A DNA stretch of 64,000 nt from Pseudomonas alkylphenolica (GCF_004025535.1 NZ_QJRG01000039.1:1-64000), one strand, 5' to 3'. Shown: positions 50,946-61,545, counted from the first letter of the stretch. The notes: generated by a model not told the origin, from the sequence alone. Translations and numbers: made by a program.

Positions 50946-51003
50946 TTCGCGGATGAATCCGCTCCTACGATCGAAATCCTGTAGGAGCGGATTTATCCGC
51001 GAA
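50946..51003. repeat. Inverted REP pair
   Basis: Two REP cores in opposite orientation, TTCGCGGATGAATCCGCTCC at 50946-50965 and its near mirror at 50981-51003. They lie between the convergent folA and tcyP genes. Confidence 0.85.
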
Positions 51004-51010
51004 GGGCCCC

Positions 51011-52402
51011 TCAGCTATGACTCAATTCAGCATGCTTATCAGTGTTGAGCGTCTGGCGATCAGTCTGCTTGAGCATCTGGCTGGTAATTGCCCCGGCGGT
51101 CATCGAACCGTTCACGTTCAACGCCGTGCGGCCCATGTCGATCAGCGGTTCCACCGAGATCAGCAACGCCACCAGCTCGACCGGCAAGCCCATCGCGGGC
51201 AGCACGATCAGTGCGGCAAAGGTGGCGCCGCCACCCACACCAGCCACACCCACCGAACTCAGGGTCACGATGGCCACCAGCGTGGCGATCCACAGCGGGT
51301 CCAGCGGGTTGATGCCCACGGCGGGAGCCACCATGACCGCGAGCATTGCCGGGTACAGGCCGGCACAGCCGTTCTGGCCGATGGTCGCGCCGAACGACGC
51401 GGCAAAGCTGGCGATTGACTGCGGGATACCCAGGCGACGGGTTTGCGCCTCGATGCTCAGCGGAATGCTGGCCGCGCTGGAGCGGCTGGTGAAGGCAAAG
51501 GTCAGCACCGGCCAGACCTTGCGGAAGTAACGCAGCGGGTTGACGCCGCTGATCGCCAGCAGCACGCCGTGCACCACGAACATCAGGCTCAGGCCGATGT
51601 AGGACACCACCACAAAACTGCCGAGCTTGAGGATGTCGTCCAGATTCGAGCTGGCCACCACCTTGGTCATCAAGGCCAGTACGCCATACGGCGTGAGCGT
51701 CATCACCAGGCGCACCAGGCGCATTACCCAGGCTTGCAGGGTATCGATGGCGGTCAGTACGCGGTCGCCTTTTTGCGCATCGTCCTTGAGCAGTTGCAGG
51801 GCGGCCATGCCGAGGAACACGGCAAAGATCACTACGCTGATGATCGAGGTCGGCTTGGCCCGGGCGAGGTCTCCCACCGGGTTGCTGGGGATGAATGACA
51901 GCAGCAACTGGGGGATGTTGAGGTCGGCGACCTTGCCCACGTAGTCGCTCTGAATGGCTTGCATCCGCGCAGTTTCGGCCGTGCCGGCCACCAGGCCTTC
52001 GGCGGTCAGGCCGAACAGGTTGGTCAGGACGATACCGATCAGCGCGGCAATGGCCGTGGTGAACAGCAGGGTACCGATGGTCAGGAAGCTGATCTTGCCC
52101 AGTGACGAGGCATTGTGCAGGCGGGCCACGGCGCTGAGGATCGAGGCGAAGATCAGCGGCATGACGATCATCTGCAGCAGCTGCACATAACCGTTGCCGA
52201 CCAGGTCGAGCCAGCTGATGGTGGCCTTGAGTACCGGGTTGCCTGCGCCATAAATGGCATGCAGGGCAGCGCCGAACAGCACGCCCAGCACCAGGCCGAC
52301 CAGCACCTTCTTGGCCAGGCTCCAGTTGCCATGACGGGTTTGAGCCAGGCCTAGCAGCAATGCCAGGAACGCCAGCAGATTGAGTGACAGCGGCAGATTC
52401 AT
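51011..52402 (-). CDS. tcyP: L-cystine symporter (TcyP)
   Basis: A 463-residue sodium/proton symporter of the dicarboxylate/amino-acid (DAACS) family. It matches the cystine transporter TcyP, with [27 protein letters not shown] and the re-entrant loop [17 protein letters not shown]. About eight membrane helices are visible. It lies beside metNIQ and tcyJLN genes, consistent with sulfur uptake. The promoter lies in the 140-base AT-rich gap upstream. Confidence 0.92.
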   Translation of the reverse strand: MNLPLSLNLLAFLALLLGLAQTRHGNWSLAKKVLVGLVLGVLFGAALHAIYGAGNPVLKATISWLDLVGNGYVQLLQMIVMPLIFASILSAVARLHNASSLGKISFLTIGTLLFTTAIAALIGIVLTNLFGLTAEGLVAGTAETARMQAIQSDYVGKVADLNIPQLLLSFIPSNPVGDLARAKPTSIISVVIFAVFLGMAALQLLKDDAQKGDRVLTAIDTLQAWVMRLVRLVMTLTPYGVLALMTKVVASSNLDDILKLGSFVVVSYIGLSLMFVVHGVLLAISGVNPLRYFRKVWPVLTFAFTSRSSAASIPLSIEAQTRRLGIPQSIASFAASFGATIGQNGCAGLYPAMLAVMVAPAVGINPLDPLWIATLVAIVTLSSVGVAGVGGGATFAALIVLPAMGLPVELVALLISVEPLIDMGRTALNVNGSMTAGAITSQMLKQTDRQTLNTDKHAELSHS

Positions 52403-52542
52403 TGAAGCTCCAGAAAAAACGCGGGGGCATCGCCTCTATGTGCGATTGCGAACAGAAATGCTAACAGCATGAAAACGAGCGAATTTATATCAAAAAGTAA
52501 TTTGCTTAGTCGTTTTCGGAATATGCCGCGTGCCCCCGCACT

Positions 52543-53187
52543 TCAGCGCTTGTTCAAGCCTTTGGCCAGACGGTCGCCACCCAGTTGAATCAACGCCACC
52601 AGCACCACCAGCATGACGATCACGGTGAGCATGATCTGGCTGTCGAATCGCTGGTAGCCATAGCGATAGGCAATGTCGCCAAGGCCGCCAGCACCGATGG
52701 CACCGGCCATGGCCGAGGAGTTGATCATGGTTACCAGGGTGATGGTAAACCCGCCGACGATGCCTGGCAGGGCTTCGGGCAGCAACACATGCCAGACGAT
52801 GTGCCAGCGTCGGCAGCCCATGGCCTGGGCTGCTTCGATCAAGCCGTGGTCGACTTCGCGCAGGCTGACTTCGGCGATGCGCGCGAAGAACGGTGTGGCG
52901 GCGATGGTCAACGGCACTACCGCGGCCCAGACCCCATAGGTGGTACCGACAATCAGGCGGGTAAAGGGAATCAGCGCGACCATCAGGATCAGGAACGGGA
53001 TCGAGCGGAACAGGTTGACGAAGGCCCCCAGTACCCGGTTCAACGCTGGTGCTTCGAAGATCCCGCCTTTACCGCTGGTGACCAGAATGACCGCCAGCGG
53101 TATGCCGGCGAGCAAGGCGATCAGCGACGACACGCCGACCATCAGCAGGGTATCGAGCACACCCTGGAGCAAGCGATCAGTCCACAT
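52543..53187 (-). CDS. metI: Methionine ABC importer, permease
   Basis: A 214-residue MetI permease with five helices and the family EAA loop around [19 protein letters not shown]. It overlaps the end of metN by 11 bases, as is common. This is the last gene of the sfnB-sfnB-monooxygenase-metQNI operon. Confidence 0.93.
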   Translation of the reverse strand: MWTDRLLQGVLDTLLMVGVSSLIALLAGIPLAVILVTSGKGGIFEAPALNRVLGAFVNLFRSIPFLILMVALIPFTRLIVGTTYGVWAAVVPLTIAATPFFARIAEVSLREVDHGLIEAAQAMGCRRWHIVWHVLLPEALPGIVGGFTITLVTMINSSAMAGAIGAGGLGDIAYRYGYQRFDSQIMLTVIVMLVVLVALIQLGGDRLAKGLNKR

Positions 53188-54304
53188 AACCCAGTACCTC
53201 TACCTGCGTGGCCCACTGCCGGGCGCGTTCAATGATCTGTTCAGCCGGGTGGGGCGAGTTCGCCACCGATACCAGCAGTTGCCCGAGTGGCCGGCCCTGG
53301 ATGGGCTCGATGCCACCCTGGAGCAGGCTGATCCGGCCGCCGAGGCGTGCGAACAATGTGGATAACTCCGGTGCCTGGCGTTCACTGCCGCTGACCTTGA
53401 GGTTCAGTACCAGCGCCGCATCGACGCTGCCCGGTTGTGGCTGCAGGCGGGCCTGCAGCTCTGCCGGCAAGGCCGCTTGCAACGGCGCGAGCAAGGTTTT
53501 GCTGACCTCGTGCCGGGGGTTGCCGAACACCTGCCACACTGCACCCTGCTCGACGATGCGCCCGTGCTCGAGCACCACCACCCGCTGGCAGATATCACGG
53601 ATTACCGCCATCTCGTGGGTGATCAGCACTATGGTCAGGCCCAGGCGCTGGTTGATGTCGCGCAGCAGGTCGAGAATCGACGCGGTGGTTTCCGGATCAA
53701 GGGCCGAGGTGGCTTCGTCGCACAGCAGGATGTCCGGGTCGTGCACCAGCGCCCGGGCAATACCCACGCGCTGCTTCTGCCCGCCGGACAGCTGCGCGGG
53801 GTAGGCGTGGTGCTTGTGCTCAAGGCCGACCAGCTCCAGCAGTTCGGCAACCTTGCGCTGGCGTTCGGCCTTGGCCACACCGGCGACCTTCAACGGTAGC
53901 TCGACGTTCTGCCACACAGTTTTCGCCGACATCAGGTTGAAGTGCTGAAAGATCATGCCGATGCGTCGACGCAGCCTTACCAGACGGTCTTCATCGAACG
54001 CGCCGATGTCGACCTGGTCGATCAGCACGCGGCCGGTGCTCGGTTGCTCCAGGCGATTGATGGTGCGGATCAGCGATGACTTGCCGGCACCGCTGCGCCC
54101 GATAATGCCGAAAATCTCGCCGCGCTGGATGTTCAGGTCAATGCCGTCCAGCGCTGGTGCGCTCTGCCCAGCGTAAGTCTTACCCAGGCCGATGAAGCGC
54201 ACATGGGCGCTGCTCAGTTCTGGGTGCAAGGCGTGCTGCTCTGCGTCTTTCGACGCCGTTTCAGGGGGCTTTCCAGACCTGAGGAGGGCGGTGGCAGCGC
54301 TCAT
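53177..54304 (-). CDS. metN: Methionine ABC importer, ATP-binding protein
   Basis: A 375-residue MetN ATPase. Walker A is GRSGAGKSS, the signature is [15 protein letters not shown], Walker B is [13 protein letters not shown], and a C-terminal NIL regulatory domain (about 300-375) senses methionine for feedback inhibition. ATG 54304 is chosen because it starts 1 base after the metQ stop; the longer frame to 54361 overlaps metQ. It is about 30 residues longer at the N-terminus than E. coli MetN. Confidence 0.94.
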   Translation of the reverse strand: MSAATALLRSGKPPETASKDAEQHALHPELSSAHVRFIGLGKTYAGQSAPALDGIDLNIQRGEIFGIIGRSGAGKSSLIRTINRLEQPSTGRVLIDQVDIGAFDEDRLVRLRRRIGMIFQHFNLMSAKTVWQNVELPLKVAGVAKAERQRKVAELLELVGLEHKHHAYPAQLSGGQKQRVGIARALVHDPDILLCDEATSALDPETTASILDLLRDINQRLGLTIVLITHEMAVIRDICQRVVVLEHGRIVEQGAVWQVFGNPRHEVSKTLLAPLQAALPAELQARLQPQPGSVDAALVLNLKVSGSERQAPELSTLFARLGGRISLLQGGIEPIQGRPLGQLLVSVANSPHPAEQIIERARQWATQVEVLGYVD

Positions 54305-54305
54305 G

Positions 54306-55112
54306 TCAGCTCTCCCAGCCTGGCTGGTAGAGTTTGCCGTGGGCTTTGTCCAGGGCGGCACGTACAGCAGGTGAATGCTGGTAGATGTCGATGAACTTAG
54401 CCAGGCGCGGATCGTCTTTGTTTTGCGGGCGGATGACGAACTGGATCACGTATTCCTTGTGATCGAGGCCGTCGAACAGCAGCGCCGAGGTGGCATCGAA
54501 GGTGTTGGCCAGGCGAATGTAGGCCGGGTAGCCCTGCACCAGGTCGGCATCATCGTAGGCCCGCACCAGTTGCACCGCCTCGACCTGGAGGATCTTCAAC
54601 TGCTTGGGGTTGGCGACGATGTCTTCTTCGGTGGCCTTGTAGCCAACGCCGGCCTTGAGGGTGATCAGGCCTGACTTGGCCAGCAGTTGCAGGCCGCGCC
54701 CGCTGTTGATCGGGTCGTTGGCGATGGCAACCGTGGCGCCTTGTGGCAGCTCCTCGAAGCTTTTGTATTTCTTCGAGTACAGGCCGACGTTGTTGATGAT
54801 GCCCGAGGCATAGGGCACCAGATCAAAACCGGCGGCCGCCTTGGCGTTTTCCAGGAACGGGATGTGCTGGAAGTAGTTTACGTCTATGTCGCCGCTGGCC
54901 AGGCTGACATTCGGCGCAATCCAGTCGCTGAACTCGATCAGTTCAACCGTCAGTCCCTGCTTTTTGGCTTCGCTGACAGCGGCCTCCAGGGGGATGGCGA
55001 AGGCGGCGGTGGTGCCGACTTTCAACGGCGCGTCGGCGGCCTGCGCGGTGCTGAACAGCCCCAGGGTCAGGGCCAGTGCCGCGACAGGGCGGGCAAGAAA
55101 GGTCTTAAGCAT
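54306..55112 (-). CDS. metQ: Methionine ABC importer, periplasmic binding protein
   Basis: A 268-residue NlpA-family protein with a signal peptide ending STAQAAD and no lipobox, like the copy at 9119. Family motifs: [22 protein letters not shown] and [19 protein letters not shown]. Its start overlaps the monooxygenase stop by 8 bases. The monooxygenase next door suggests the ligand may be a methionine-like or sulfonate compound rather than methionine itself. Confidence 0.93.
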   Translation of the reverse strand: MLKTFLARPVAALALTLGLFSTAQAADAPLKVGTTAAFAIPLEAAVSEAKKQGLTVELIEFSDWIAPNVSLASGDIDVNYFQHIPFLENAKAAAGFDLVPYASGIINNVGLYSKKYKSFEELPQGATVAIANDPINSGRGLQLLAKSGLITLKAGVGYKATEEDIVANPKQLKILQVEAVQLVRAYDDADLVQGYPAYIRLANTFDATSALLFDGLDHKEYVIQFVIRPQNKDDPRLAKFIDIYQHSPAVRAALDKAHGKLYQPGWES

Positions 55113-56490
55113 GCTGTAGCGCTCCGGTCTCGGTGGTGTGGCGGTAGCTGGCGCCGGGGTGGTCGGCGGGCAGGTGCGGTTGTGCAGTGGCGAAAAGCTT
55201 CTCGCGAAGGCTTCCGGATTCGTAGGCGGTCTTGTAGGAGCCGCGGCGTTGCAACTCGGGGATCACCAGGTCGATGAAGTCGACATAGCTTTCCGGGGTA
55301 ACGGTACGGGTCAGGTTGAAACCGTCCAGGCCGGTTTCAGCGATCCAGCTTTCCAGCTCGTCGGCGACCTGGGCGGGCGAGCCGACCAGGGTTACGTAGC
55401 GCCCGCCCAGGGCGTGCTGGTCGAGCAGCTTGCGGCGGGTCCAGTCGTTGTTTTGCAGGCTTTTGGTCGCCGACTGGATGGCATTGCTTTTCACATACTG
55501 GATGGGTTCATCCAGCGCGTAGGTGGAGAAGTCGATACCGGTGGAGCTGGAGAAATGGGCCACGCCGGCTTCGGCGCTGGCATGGCGCAGGTACTCGGCG
55601 TGCTTGGCCCGGGCCTGTTCTTCGGTGCGCGCGACGATCACGGTCAGGCCCATGAACACCTTGACCGACTCGGCATCACGCCCCGCCGCCACGGCCGCTT
55701 CACGGACCTTGTCGACCTGGGCACGGGTACTGGCTTTGGTCTGGCCTCCGATGAATACACACTCTGCATGGTTGCCGGCAAAGGCCAGGCCGCGCTCCGA
55801 GGTGCCCGCCTGAAACAGCACCGGGGTGCGCTGCGGCGAGGGTTCGCAGAGGTGATAGCCCTCGACCCGGTAGAACTCGCCCTGGTGCTGCACCTTGTGC
55901 ACTTTGTCCGGCTGGGCATACACCCGCTGCTGGCGGTCGTTGATCACCGCACCGTCTTCCCAGCTGCCTTCGAGCAGTTTGTACAGCACCTGCATGTACT
56001 CGTCGGCCTGGTCGTAGCGGCGGTCGTGCTCGGGCTGCGCATCAAGGCCCATGGCCCGGGCGGCGCTGTCCAGGTAGCCGGTGACGATGTTCCAGCCGAC
56101 CCGGCCGCGGCTCAGGTGATCGAGGGTGGAAAGCTTGCGGGCGAACAGGTACGGCGGCTCATAGGTCAGGTTGGCGGTAAGGCCAAAGCCCAGGTGGCGC
56201 GTTACCGCCGCCATGGCCGAGACCAGTAGCAGCGGGTCGTTGACCGGCAGCTGGATCGACTCCTTGAGCGGCACGTCAACCGAGTTCTGATAGACGTCGT
56301 AGACCCCGACGATATCGGCGATGAACAGCCCGTCGAACAGCCCGCGCTCCAACAGCTGAGCCAGTTCGGTCCAGTACTCCAGGGTCTTGTACTGGGTCGA
56401 GGTGTCCCGTGGGTGAGTCCACAGGCCGTGGTTGATGTGCCCGATGCAGTTCATGTTGAAGGCATTGAGCAGGATCTTTTTCTTGGCCAT
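55105..56490 (-). CDS. FMN-dependent monooxygenase (NtaA/SnaA/DszA family)
   Basis: A 461-residue flavin monooxygenase using FMNH2 from a partner reductase. It has the family start KKKILLNAFNMNCIGHINHGLW and motifs WNIVTGYLDSAARAMG and PVLFQAGTSERGLAFAG. Relatives oxidise dibenzothiophene sulfone, nitrilotriacetate, sulfones or similar. It shares an operon with two sfnB genes and metQNI, so desulfurisation of an imported organosulfur compound is likely. It abuts the sfnB stop with a 1-base overlap. Confidence 0.9.
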   Translation of the reverse strand: MAKKKILLNAFNMNCIGHINHGLWTHPRDTSTQYKTLEYWTELAQLLERGLFDGLFIADIVGVYDVYQNSVDVPLKESIQLPVNDPLLLVSAMAAVTRHLGFGLTANLTYEPPYLFARKLSTLDHLSRGRVGWNIVTGYLDSAARAMGLDAQPEHDRRYDQADEYMQVLYKLLEGSWEDGAVINDRQQRVYAQPDKVHKVQHQGEFYRVEGYHLCEPSPQRTPVLFQAGTSERGLAFAGNHAECVFIGGQTKASTRAQVDKVREAAVAAGRDAESVKVFMGLTVIVARTEEQARAKHAEYLRHASAEAGVAHFSSSTGIDFSTYALDEPIQYVKSNAIQSATKSLQNNDWTRRKLLDQHALGGRYVTLVGSPAQVADELESWIAETGLDGFNLTRTVTPESYVDFIDLVIPELQRRGSYKTAYESGSLREKLFATAQPHLPADHPGASYRHTTETGALQHA

Positions 56491-57695
56491 CAGATGGTCC
56501 CCCGCAGTGGTGGGTTTTCATCGTTGAGGTAGTAGTTGCCGATGGCGTGGTACTTCCAGCGCACCGGGTCATGCAGGGTGTGCACGCGGGCGTTGCGCCA
56601 GTGGCGATCCAGGCCATGTTCGGCCAGGGTGGCCTGGCTGCCGGCGAGTTCGAACAGGGTGGTGCCGGCGGCCAGCGAAATCTCGGTGCTTATCGCCCGG
56701 GCTTCGGCCACGGCAATGGATGCAGCGGCCACCGTGGTGGCGTTGGGCTCGGCCTGGGCCCGGTCGAGGAATTCGCCAGCGCGTTCCAGCAGGGCTTCGG
56801 CGGCATGCAGACGGATGGCCAGGTGGCCAAAGGATTTCAGCGTCAGCGGGTCGTCACTGGCCTTGTCGATGCCGGAGTCGATCCATGGCCGGGTGCGTGT
56901 ACGCACAAAGTGCAGGGCGTCTTCGTAGGCGGCGCGGGCGATGCCGGTGTCGATGGCGGCATGAAGAATCTGTGCCAGCGGGCCGACCGTGGTGGGGCGC
57001 TCGAACGCGCTCTGGAAAGGGATCACATCCTCGGCGGCCACCTGCACGTTGTCGAACACCACCGAGCCGCTGCCGGTGGTGCGCTGACCGAAGCCGCTCC
57101 AGTCGTCGATCACGCTGAGCCCGGCACTGTCGGCCGGTACGAACGCGAGTTGCTGCACGCCTTGCTCATCAATGACCGAGGTCGGAATGCGTTGGGCGTA
57201 CAGGGCGCCGGTTGCGTAGAATTTGCGCCCGTTGATGCGGTACGCATCGCCTTCGCGGCTCAGTGTAGTGGTGCGGTCGTGGGCGGTTTTGGTGCCCAGT
57301 TCGGCCAGCGCGTTACCAAAGCGTTTGCCCGCCAGCACCTCGGCATACAGGCGCTGTTGCTGCGCCGGGCTGCCGTTGACCCGCAGCACTTCCAGGGCAT
57401 AGAAATGGTTTTGCGGAATCTGCCCCAGCGACGCGTCGGCCTGGGCGATACGGGCAATTACCTTGGCCAGGGTGACCGAGGATACACCCGCGCCGCCAAA
57501 GGCTTTGGGCACGCTGATGGCCCACAGGCCGGAGTGCGAGAACAGCGCCAGTTCCGGGTGCGGCAAACGTCGCTCACGGTCGCGCTCGATGCTGTCGCGG
57601 CGCAGTTCAACGGCCAGTGCTTCGGCAACCTGCAGGGCCTGGGCGTCAGTGTGGATCACCGTCACGTTTTCGTGCGGTTGTGGCAATAGGCTCAT
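56490..57695 (-). CDS. sfnB: SfnB family sulfur-acquisition oxidoreductase (copy 2)
   Basis: A 401-residue acyl-CoA-dehydrogenase-like flavoprotein. It matches the SfnB clade tied to sulfone and sulfonate use: PQNHFYALEVLRVNG, FYATGALYAQRIPT and SGFGQRTTGSGSVVFDNV. It probably oxidises a C-S compound, perhaps as a flavin-N5 monooxygenase like its relative DszC. It is 21 bases after the first sfnB and clearly a diverged tandem duplicate, sharing the ending YHAIGNYYLN/YHAVGTYHLN. Confidence 0.92.
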   Translation of the reverse strand: MSLLPQPHENVTVIHTDAQALQVAEALAVELRRDSIERDRERRLPHPELALFSHSGLWAISVPKAFGGAGVSSVTLAKVIARIAQADASLGQIPQNHFYALEVLRVNGSPAQQQRLYAEVLAGKRFGNALAELGTKTAHDRTTTLSREGDAYRINGRKFYATGALYAQRIPTSVIDEQGVQQLAFVPADSAGLSVIDDWSGFGQRTTGSGSVVFDNVQVAAEDVIPFQSAFERPTTVGPLAQILHAAIDTGIARAAYEDALHFVRTRTRPWIDSGIDKASDDPLTLKSFGHLAIRLHAAEALLERAGEFLDRAQAEPNATTVAAASIAVAEARAISTEISLAAGTTLFELAGSQATLAEHGLDRHWRNARVHTLHDPVRWKYHAIGNYYLNDENPPLRGTI

Positions 57696-57716
57696 AAAAG
57701 GGCTCCAGTGGTCTGG

Positions 57717-58958
57717 TCAGATCCAGGAATGCCGGGCAGGCAACGTACCGTTGAGGTGATAGGTGCCGACGGCGTGGTATTTCCAGCGCACCGGGTCATG
57801 GAGGGTGTGCACGCGGGCGTTGCGCCAGTGCCGGTCGAGGTTGAACTCGGCGAGGGTGGCGCGGCTGCCGGCAAGCTCGAACAGCTTCTCGCTGGCCTGC
57901 AGGGAGATTTCAGTGGTCAGCACCTTGGCTTCGGCCACGGCAATCGAGGCGCGGGCGGCAGAGGCGGCATCGACAGGTTCGGCGTTGACTTCATCAAGCG
58001 TGCGCGCCGCTTTGCTCAACAGCGCCTGGGCGGCGTGCAGCTCCAGTTGCAGGCGGCCGATGTCGGCAATCACGTAAGGGTCATCGCTGGCGCGCTCGAC
58101 CTTGGCATCGATCCACGGCCGGGCGCGTTCGCGCACAAAGCTGATGGCGTCGGCAACGGCGGCCTCGGCAATACCGGCATCAATAGCGGCCTGAATCAGC
58201 TGCGAGGCCGCCCCCTGAATATTGGGCACTTCGCCCTGGCGCCAGCTGTCGACCACAAGCTCGGCATCGACCGGCACGCGATCGAGCAAAACTGTGCCGC
58301 TGGCCGTGGTGCGCTGACCGAAACCGGACCAGTCATCGACAATGCGCAGCCCGGGCGTGCCGCGACGGACAAAGGCCAACACCTGGCGGCCTTCATCGTT
58401 CAGCGCCTTGACCGCGACCCAGTGGGCGAACAGGGCGCCGGTGGAGTAGAACTTCTGCCCGCTGAGCACGTAGTGGTCGCCCTCGCGGGTGATGCGTGCC
58501 TTGAGGTCCAGGGTGTGTTTGCTGCCGCGCTCCGGACCGGCATTGCCAATGCGCCAACCGTCGAGCACCGACTTGAACAGCAGCGCCTGCTGGCGCTCGT
58601 TGGCGGTGGTCTTGAGCATTTGCAGCATGCCGAACTGGTTTTGCGGGATCTGCCCCAGCGCCGGGTCGGCGGCGCTGATGATGCGGAACACCTCGGCAAT
58701 GGTGACAAACGAAACCTCAGGCCCACCGAATGAGCGGGGAATGGCGATACTGCCCAGGCCGCTGCGGGTGAACTGTTCAATTTCTGCCCAGGGCAGCTTG
58801 CGTTGCTGATCGCGGCGCGCGGCTTGGGTGCGGGCTGCTTCGGCCAGTTCATGGGCTGCTTGCAGGGCTTCTGCGTCGCTGCGCAGCACCTTGGACGGCA
58901 ACAACAGCGGGGCGCTGTCCAGGTCACTGTGGACGTTAGTATCTGCCAGACTGGACAT
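57717..58958 (-). CDS. sfnB: SfnB family sulfur-acquisition oxidoreductase (copy 1)
   Basis: A 413-residue paralogue of the next gene, with FYSTGALFAHWVAV, SGFGQRTTASGTVLLDRV and YHAVGTYHLNGTLP. It is the first gene of the long minus-strand operon running to metI. The 254-base gap upstream holds an AT-rich stretch (59110-59155) with an AATATTCC core on the minus strand, which may be the regulated promoter. Confidence 0.92.
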   Translation of the reverse strand: MSSLADTNVHSDLDSAPLLLPSKVLRSDAEALQAAHELAEAARTQAARRDQQRKLPWAEIEQFTRSGLGSIAIPRSFGGPEVSFVTIAEVFRIISAADPALGQIPQNQFGMLQMLKTTANERQQALLFKSVLDGWRIGNAGPERGSKHTLDLKARITREGDHYVLSGQKFYSTGALFAHWVAVKALNDEGRQVLAFVRRGTPGLRIVDDWSGFGQRTTASGTVLLDRVPVDAELVVDSWRQGEVPNIQGAASQLIQAAIDAGIAEAAVADAISFVRERARPWIDAKVERASDDPYVIADIGRLQLELHAAQALLSKAARTLDEVNAEPVDAASAARASIAVAEAKVLTTEISLQASEKLFELAGSRATLAEFNLDRHWRNARVHTLHDPVRWKYHAVGTYHLNGTLPARHSWI

Positions 58959-59212
58959 CAGTGCCGCTCCTTGGCTGCGCTCAATGCCCTGGCGTTTCGC
59001 ACTGGGGTGATTGTGTTCCTGACCATACCTACCTCACGTATTGGAAAGGTCGGCGCACGCTGCGCCGACTGAAATGCGCTGGTCCGGTGGTCCGGTTCAT
59101 ATACCCTAATGGTTGATTAAAATTAAATGAACTAACTTGTAGGAATATTAATAGAAGTGCTACTGCCTCTGGGTGAACACTCGAAGTTTCACCCAAGGCA
59201 TCTCTGGAGAAC
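58959..59212. promoter_or_regulatory. Intergenic region between tcyN and sfnB
   Basis: 254 bases without a gene. It ends the tcyJLN transcript on one side and starts the sfnB operon on the other (both on the minus strand). The AT-rich part at about 59110-59155 is the likely sfnB promoter. GGTGAA-CACTCGAAG-TTCACC at 59171-59192 is a dyad that may end tcyN transcription. I found no sigma-54 -24/-12 consensus. Confidence 0.45.
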
Positions 59213-59974
59213 TCAGTAGCCGGTGTTCTGCGTGCCGAGGAATTTGCCGAGGAATTGGCGTGTGCGTTCTTCTTTGGGATGGGCGAACAAGGCCTTGGCT
59301 TCGCCTTGTTCGACGATCACGCCTTTGTCGAAAAAGATCACCCGGTTGGCCACATCGCGGGCAAAGCTCATTTCGTGGGTGACGATGATCATGGTGCGGT
59401 TTTCTTCAGCCAGGCCACGGATGGTGGCGAGCACTTCACCGACCAGTTCAGGGTCCAGGGCCGAGGTGGGCTCGTCGAAGAGGATTACCTCCGGCTCCAT
59501 GGCCAGTGCGCGGGCAATGGCGACCCGCTGTTGCTGGCCGCCCGAGAGTTTGCGCGGATAACTGCCTTCCTTGCCGGCCAGGCCGACTTTGGCCAGCAGC
59601 TTCTGGCCCAGGGCGACGGCGGTGTCGTGGGGTGTCTTCTTGACCACCAGCGGGCCTTCGATAACGTTTTCCAGGGCGGTGCGATGCGGAAACAGGTTGA
59701 AGTTCTGGAACACGAAACCGACCTGCTGGCGCAGCTTGCGGATAAGCCCTTGCTGCTTGGTCAGCGGCAGGTTGGCGTCGATGGTCACATCACCGACCTG
59801 GATACGGCCGCTGGTGGGCGTTTCCAGCAGGTTCAGGCAGCGCAGGAAGGTGGTTTTACCGGAACCGCTGGGGCCGATGATGGCGATCACTTCGCCGGCC
59901 TCGACCGTCAGGCTGATGTCGTTGAGTACCGTCTGACCGTTGAACTGCTTGCTCAGTCGCTCTACTGCAATCAT
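59213..59974 (-). CDS. tcyN: L-cystine ABC importer, ATP-binding protein
   Basis: A 253-residue polar amino-acid importer ATPase, closest to TcyN (YecC). Walker A is GPSGSGKTT, the signature is [15 protein letters not shown], Walker B is [13 protein letters not shown]. It is the last gene of the dcyD-tcyJ-tcyL-tcyN set, starting 3 bases after tcyL ends. Confidence 0.92.
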   Translation of the reverse strand: MIAVERLSKQFNGQTVLNDISLTVEAGEVIAIIGPSGSGKTTFLRCLNLLETPTSGRIQVGDVTIDANLPLTKQQGLIRKLRQQVGFVFQNFNLFPHRTALENVIEGPLVVKKTPHDTAVALGQKLLAKVGLAGKEGSYPRKLSGGQQQRVAIARALAMEPEVILFDEPTSALDPELVGEVLATIRGLAEENRTMIIVTHEMSFARDVANRVIFFDKGVIVEQGEAKALFAHPKEERTRQFLGKFLGTQNTGY

Positions 59975-59977
59975 GCC

Positions 59978-60646
59978 TCAGGACTCCTGGTCGTGCCGGT
60001 TGACCCGCGCTTCCAGGCGGTTCTGCAGGTGCGCAAGAACGCTGGCCAGCACCCAGTAGATCAGTGCGGCGGCAAGGTACATGGTGAAGACTTCGAAGGT
60101 GCGTGCGGTAATCAGCTGGGCCTGGCGGAACAGCTCCGGCACCTGGATGGTGGCCGCCAGGGCGGTGTCCTTGACCAGTGAGATAAAGCTGTTGCCCAAG
60201 GGTGGCAAGGCGGTGCGCGCGGCTTGTGGCAGGATTGCCCGGCGCATGGCCTGGCCGCGGGTCATGCCGATGCTGGCGGCCGCTTCCCATTGGCCACGAT
60301 CGATGGAACCGATGGCCGCACGGAGGATTTCACAGGCGTAGGCCGCCATGTTCAACGAAAAGCCGATCAGCGCCGCCGGCAGCGGGTCCAGTTCCAGGCC
60401 GATCTGCGGCAGGCCGTAATAGATCACGAACAGCTGCACCAGCAGTGGTGTGCCGCGGAAGAACGACACATAGATCCGCGCGATCCAGCTCGCCAGCTTG
60501 AACCGCGACAGACGCATCAAGGCCAGGGCAAAGCCCAGCAACAGGCCGAAAAACATCCCGCCGAGGCTGAGGACGACCGTGTAATACGCGCCCTTGAGCA
60601 AAAAGGGCGCGGAATCGAGAGCAAGTTGCAGGCTCTCTTCGATCAT
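59978..60646 (-). CDS. tcyL: L-cystine ABC importer, permease
   Basis: A 222-residue HisM-type permease, closest to TcyL (YecS), with the EAA loop in IGSIDRGQWEAAASIGMTRGQ and RIYVSFFRGTPLLVQLFVIYYG. It overlaps the tcyJ stop by 4 bases. A single permease gene implies a homodimer. Confidence 0.92.
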   Translation of the reverse strand: MIEESLQLALDSAPFLLKGAYYTVVLSLGGMFFGLLLGFALALMRLSRFKLASWIARIYVSFFRGTPLLVQLFVIYYGLPQIGLELDPLPAALIGFSLNMAAYACEILRAAIGSIDRGQWEAAASIGMTRGQAMRRAILPQAARTALPPLGNSFISLVKDTALAATIQVPELFRQAQLITARTFEVFTMYLAAALIYWVLASVLAHLQNRLEARVNRHDQES

Positions 60647-61437
60647 TTGGTGACGTCAGCGTTGAAGTACTTTTCGGAGAGCTTGGCCAGGGTGCCGTCA
60701 GCACGCAGTTTATCCAGCGCCTTGTTGATGGCATCGAGCAGTTCCGGCTCGCCCTTGCGTACGGTAACCCCGGCTTCCTGGCGGGAGAACGCCTCGCCGG
60801 TGACGGCAGTGTCCTGGGCTTTCTTCGCGTACTCCAGTGCGGCGAGGCGGTCGATCAGGATGGCATCGATGCGCCCTACGCGCAGGTCCTGGAACTTGCT
60901 CGGGTCGTCTTCATAGGTGCGTACGTCGGCTTTGGGCACTTCCTGTTTGACCCACTGCTCGTAGTTGGTGCCCAGGCCCACGCCGACTTTCTTCCCGGCA
61001 AGGTCTGCAGCGCCTTTGATATTCAGGTCAGCGAGCTTTTTCTTGAGCACCAGGGCCTGGATGCCGGACACGGTGTAAGGCTCGGAGAAGTCGTATTTCT
61101 TTTTGCGCTCTTCAGAGATGGTCACCTGGTTGACCACAGCGTCCAGGCGCTTGGACTCCAGCGCCGCAAGGATGCCATCCCACTTGGTGGTCTGGAGTTT
61201 GGCCTTGACCCCCAGTTCCTTGGCCAGCGCCTCCGACAGCTCAACCTCGAAGCCGGTCAGCTTGCCGCTTTCGTCGACGAAGCTGAAGGGTGGGTAGGTA
61301 CCCTCCAGGCCGATGGTGATAACGCCCTTGTCCTTGATCGTCTTTAGTTGCTCGCCGGCAATGGCCTGGCCAAGCAGGCTGGCGCCGAGCAGCAGGGCAA
61401 CGCCTGCAGTGACAATCCGTTTAGCGATTACAGTCAT
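60643..61437 (-). CDS. tcyJ: L-cystine ABC importer, binding protein
   Basis: A 264-residue family 3 binding protein matching FliY/TcyJ. The signal peptide ends GQAIAGE; motifs are GLEGTYPPFSFVDESGK, LTGFEVELSEALAKELG and NQVTISEERKKKYDFSEPY. Cystine or a cysteine derivative (djenkolate, sulfocysteine, diaminopimelate in relatives) is the expected ligand. Confidence 0.92.
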   Translation of the reverse strand: MTVIAKRIVTAGVALLLGASLLGQAIAGEQLKTIKDKGVITIGLEGTYPPFSFVDESGKLTGFEVELSEALAKELGVKAKLQTTKWDGILAALESKRLDAVVNQVTISEERKKKYDFSEPYTVSGIQALVLKKKLADLNIKGAADLAGKKVGVGLGTNYEQWVKQEVPKADVRTYEDDPSKFQDLRVGRIDAILIDRLAALEYAKKAQDTAVTGEAFSRQEAGVTVRKGEPELLDAINKALDKLRADGTLAKLSEKYFNADVTK

Positions 61438-61545
61438 GTCGAAGCCCCAATGTTGTTGTGTAGTGGTTGGCGACTATAGGGTGATGCTGTATAGGCTTAA
61501 AAATAATACAAATTCATTTTCTTATGCCTGCTTTGCATAAGCGGT
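61438..61545. promoter_or_regulatory. dcyD-tcyJ gap with dyad CTTATGC/GCATAAG
   Basis: A 108-base gap. It contains a perfect 7-base dyad CTTATGC..GCATAAG (61521-61541) next to AAATTCATTTTCTTATGCC, which resembles the AT-rich elements before other sulfur genes here. It may hold a separate regulated promoter for tcyJLN or a dcyD terminator. Confidence 0.4.

Noticed and set aside
58959-59212. Sigma-54 promoter for the sfnB operon
   Set aside because: No TGGCAC-N5-TTGC-like sequence could be found in the gap by eye.
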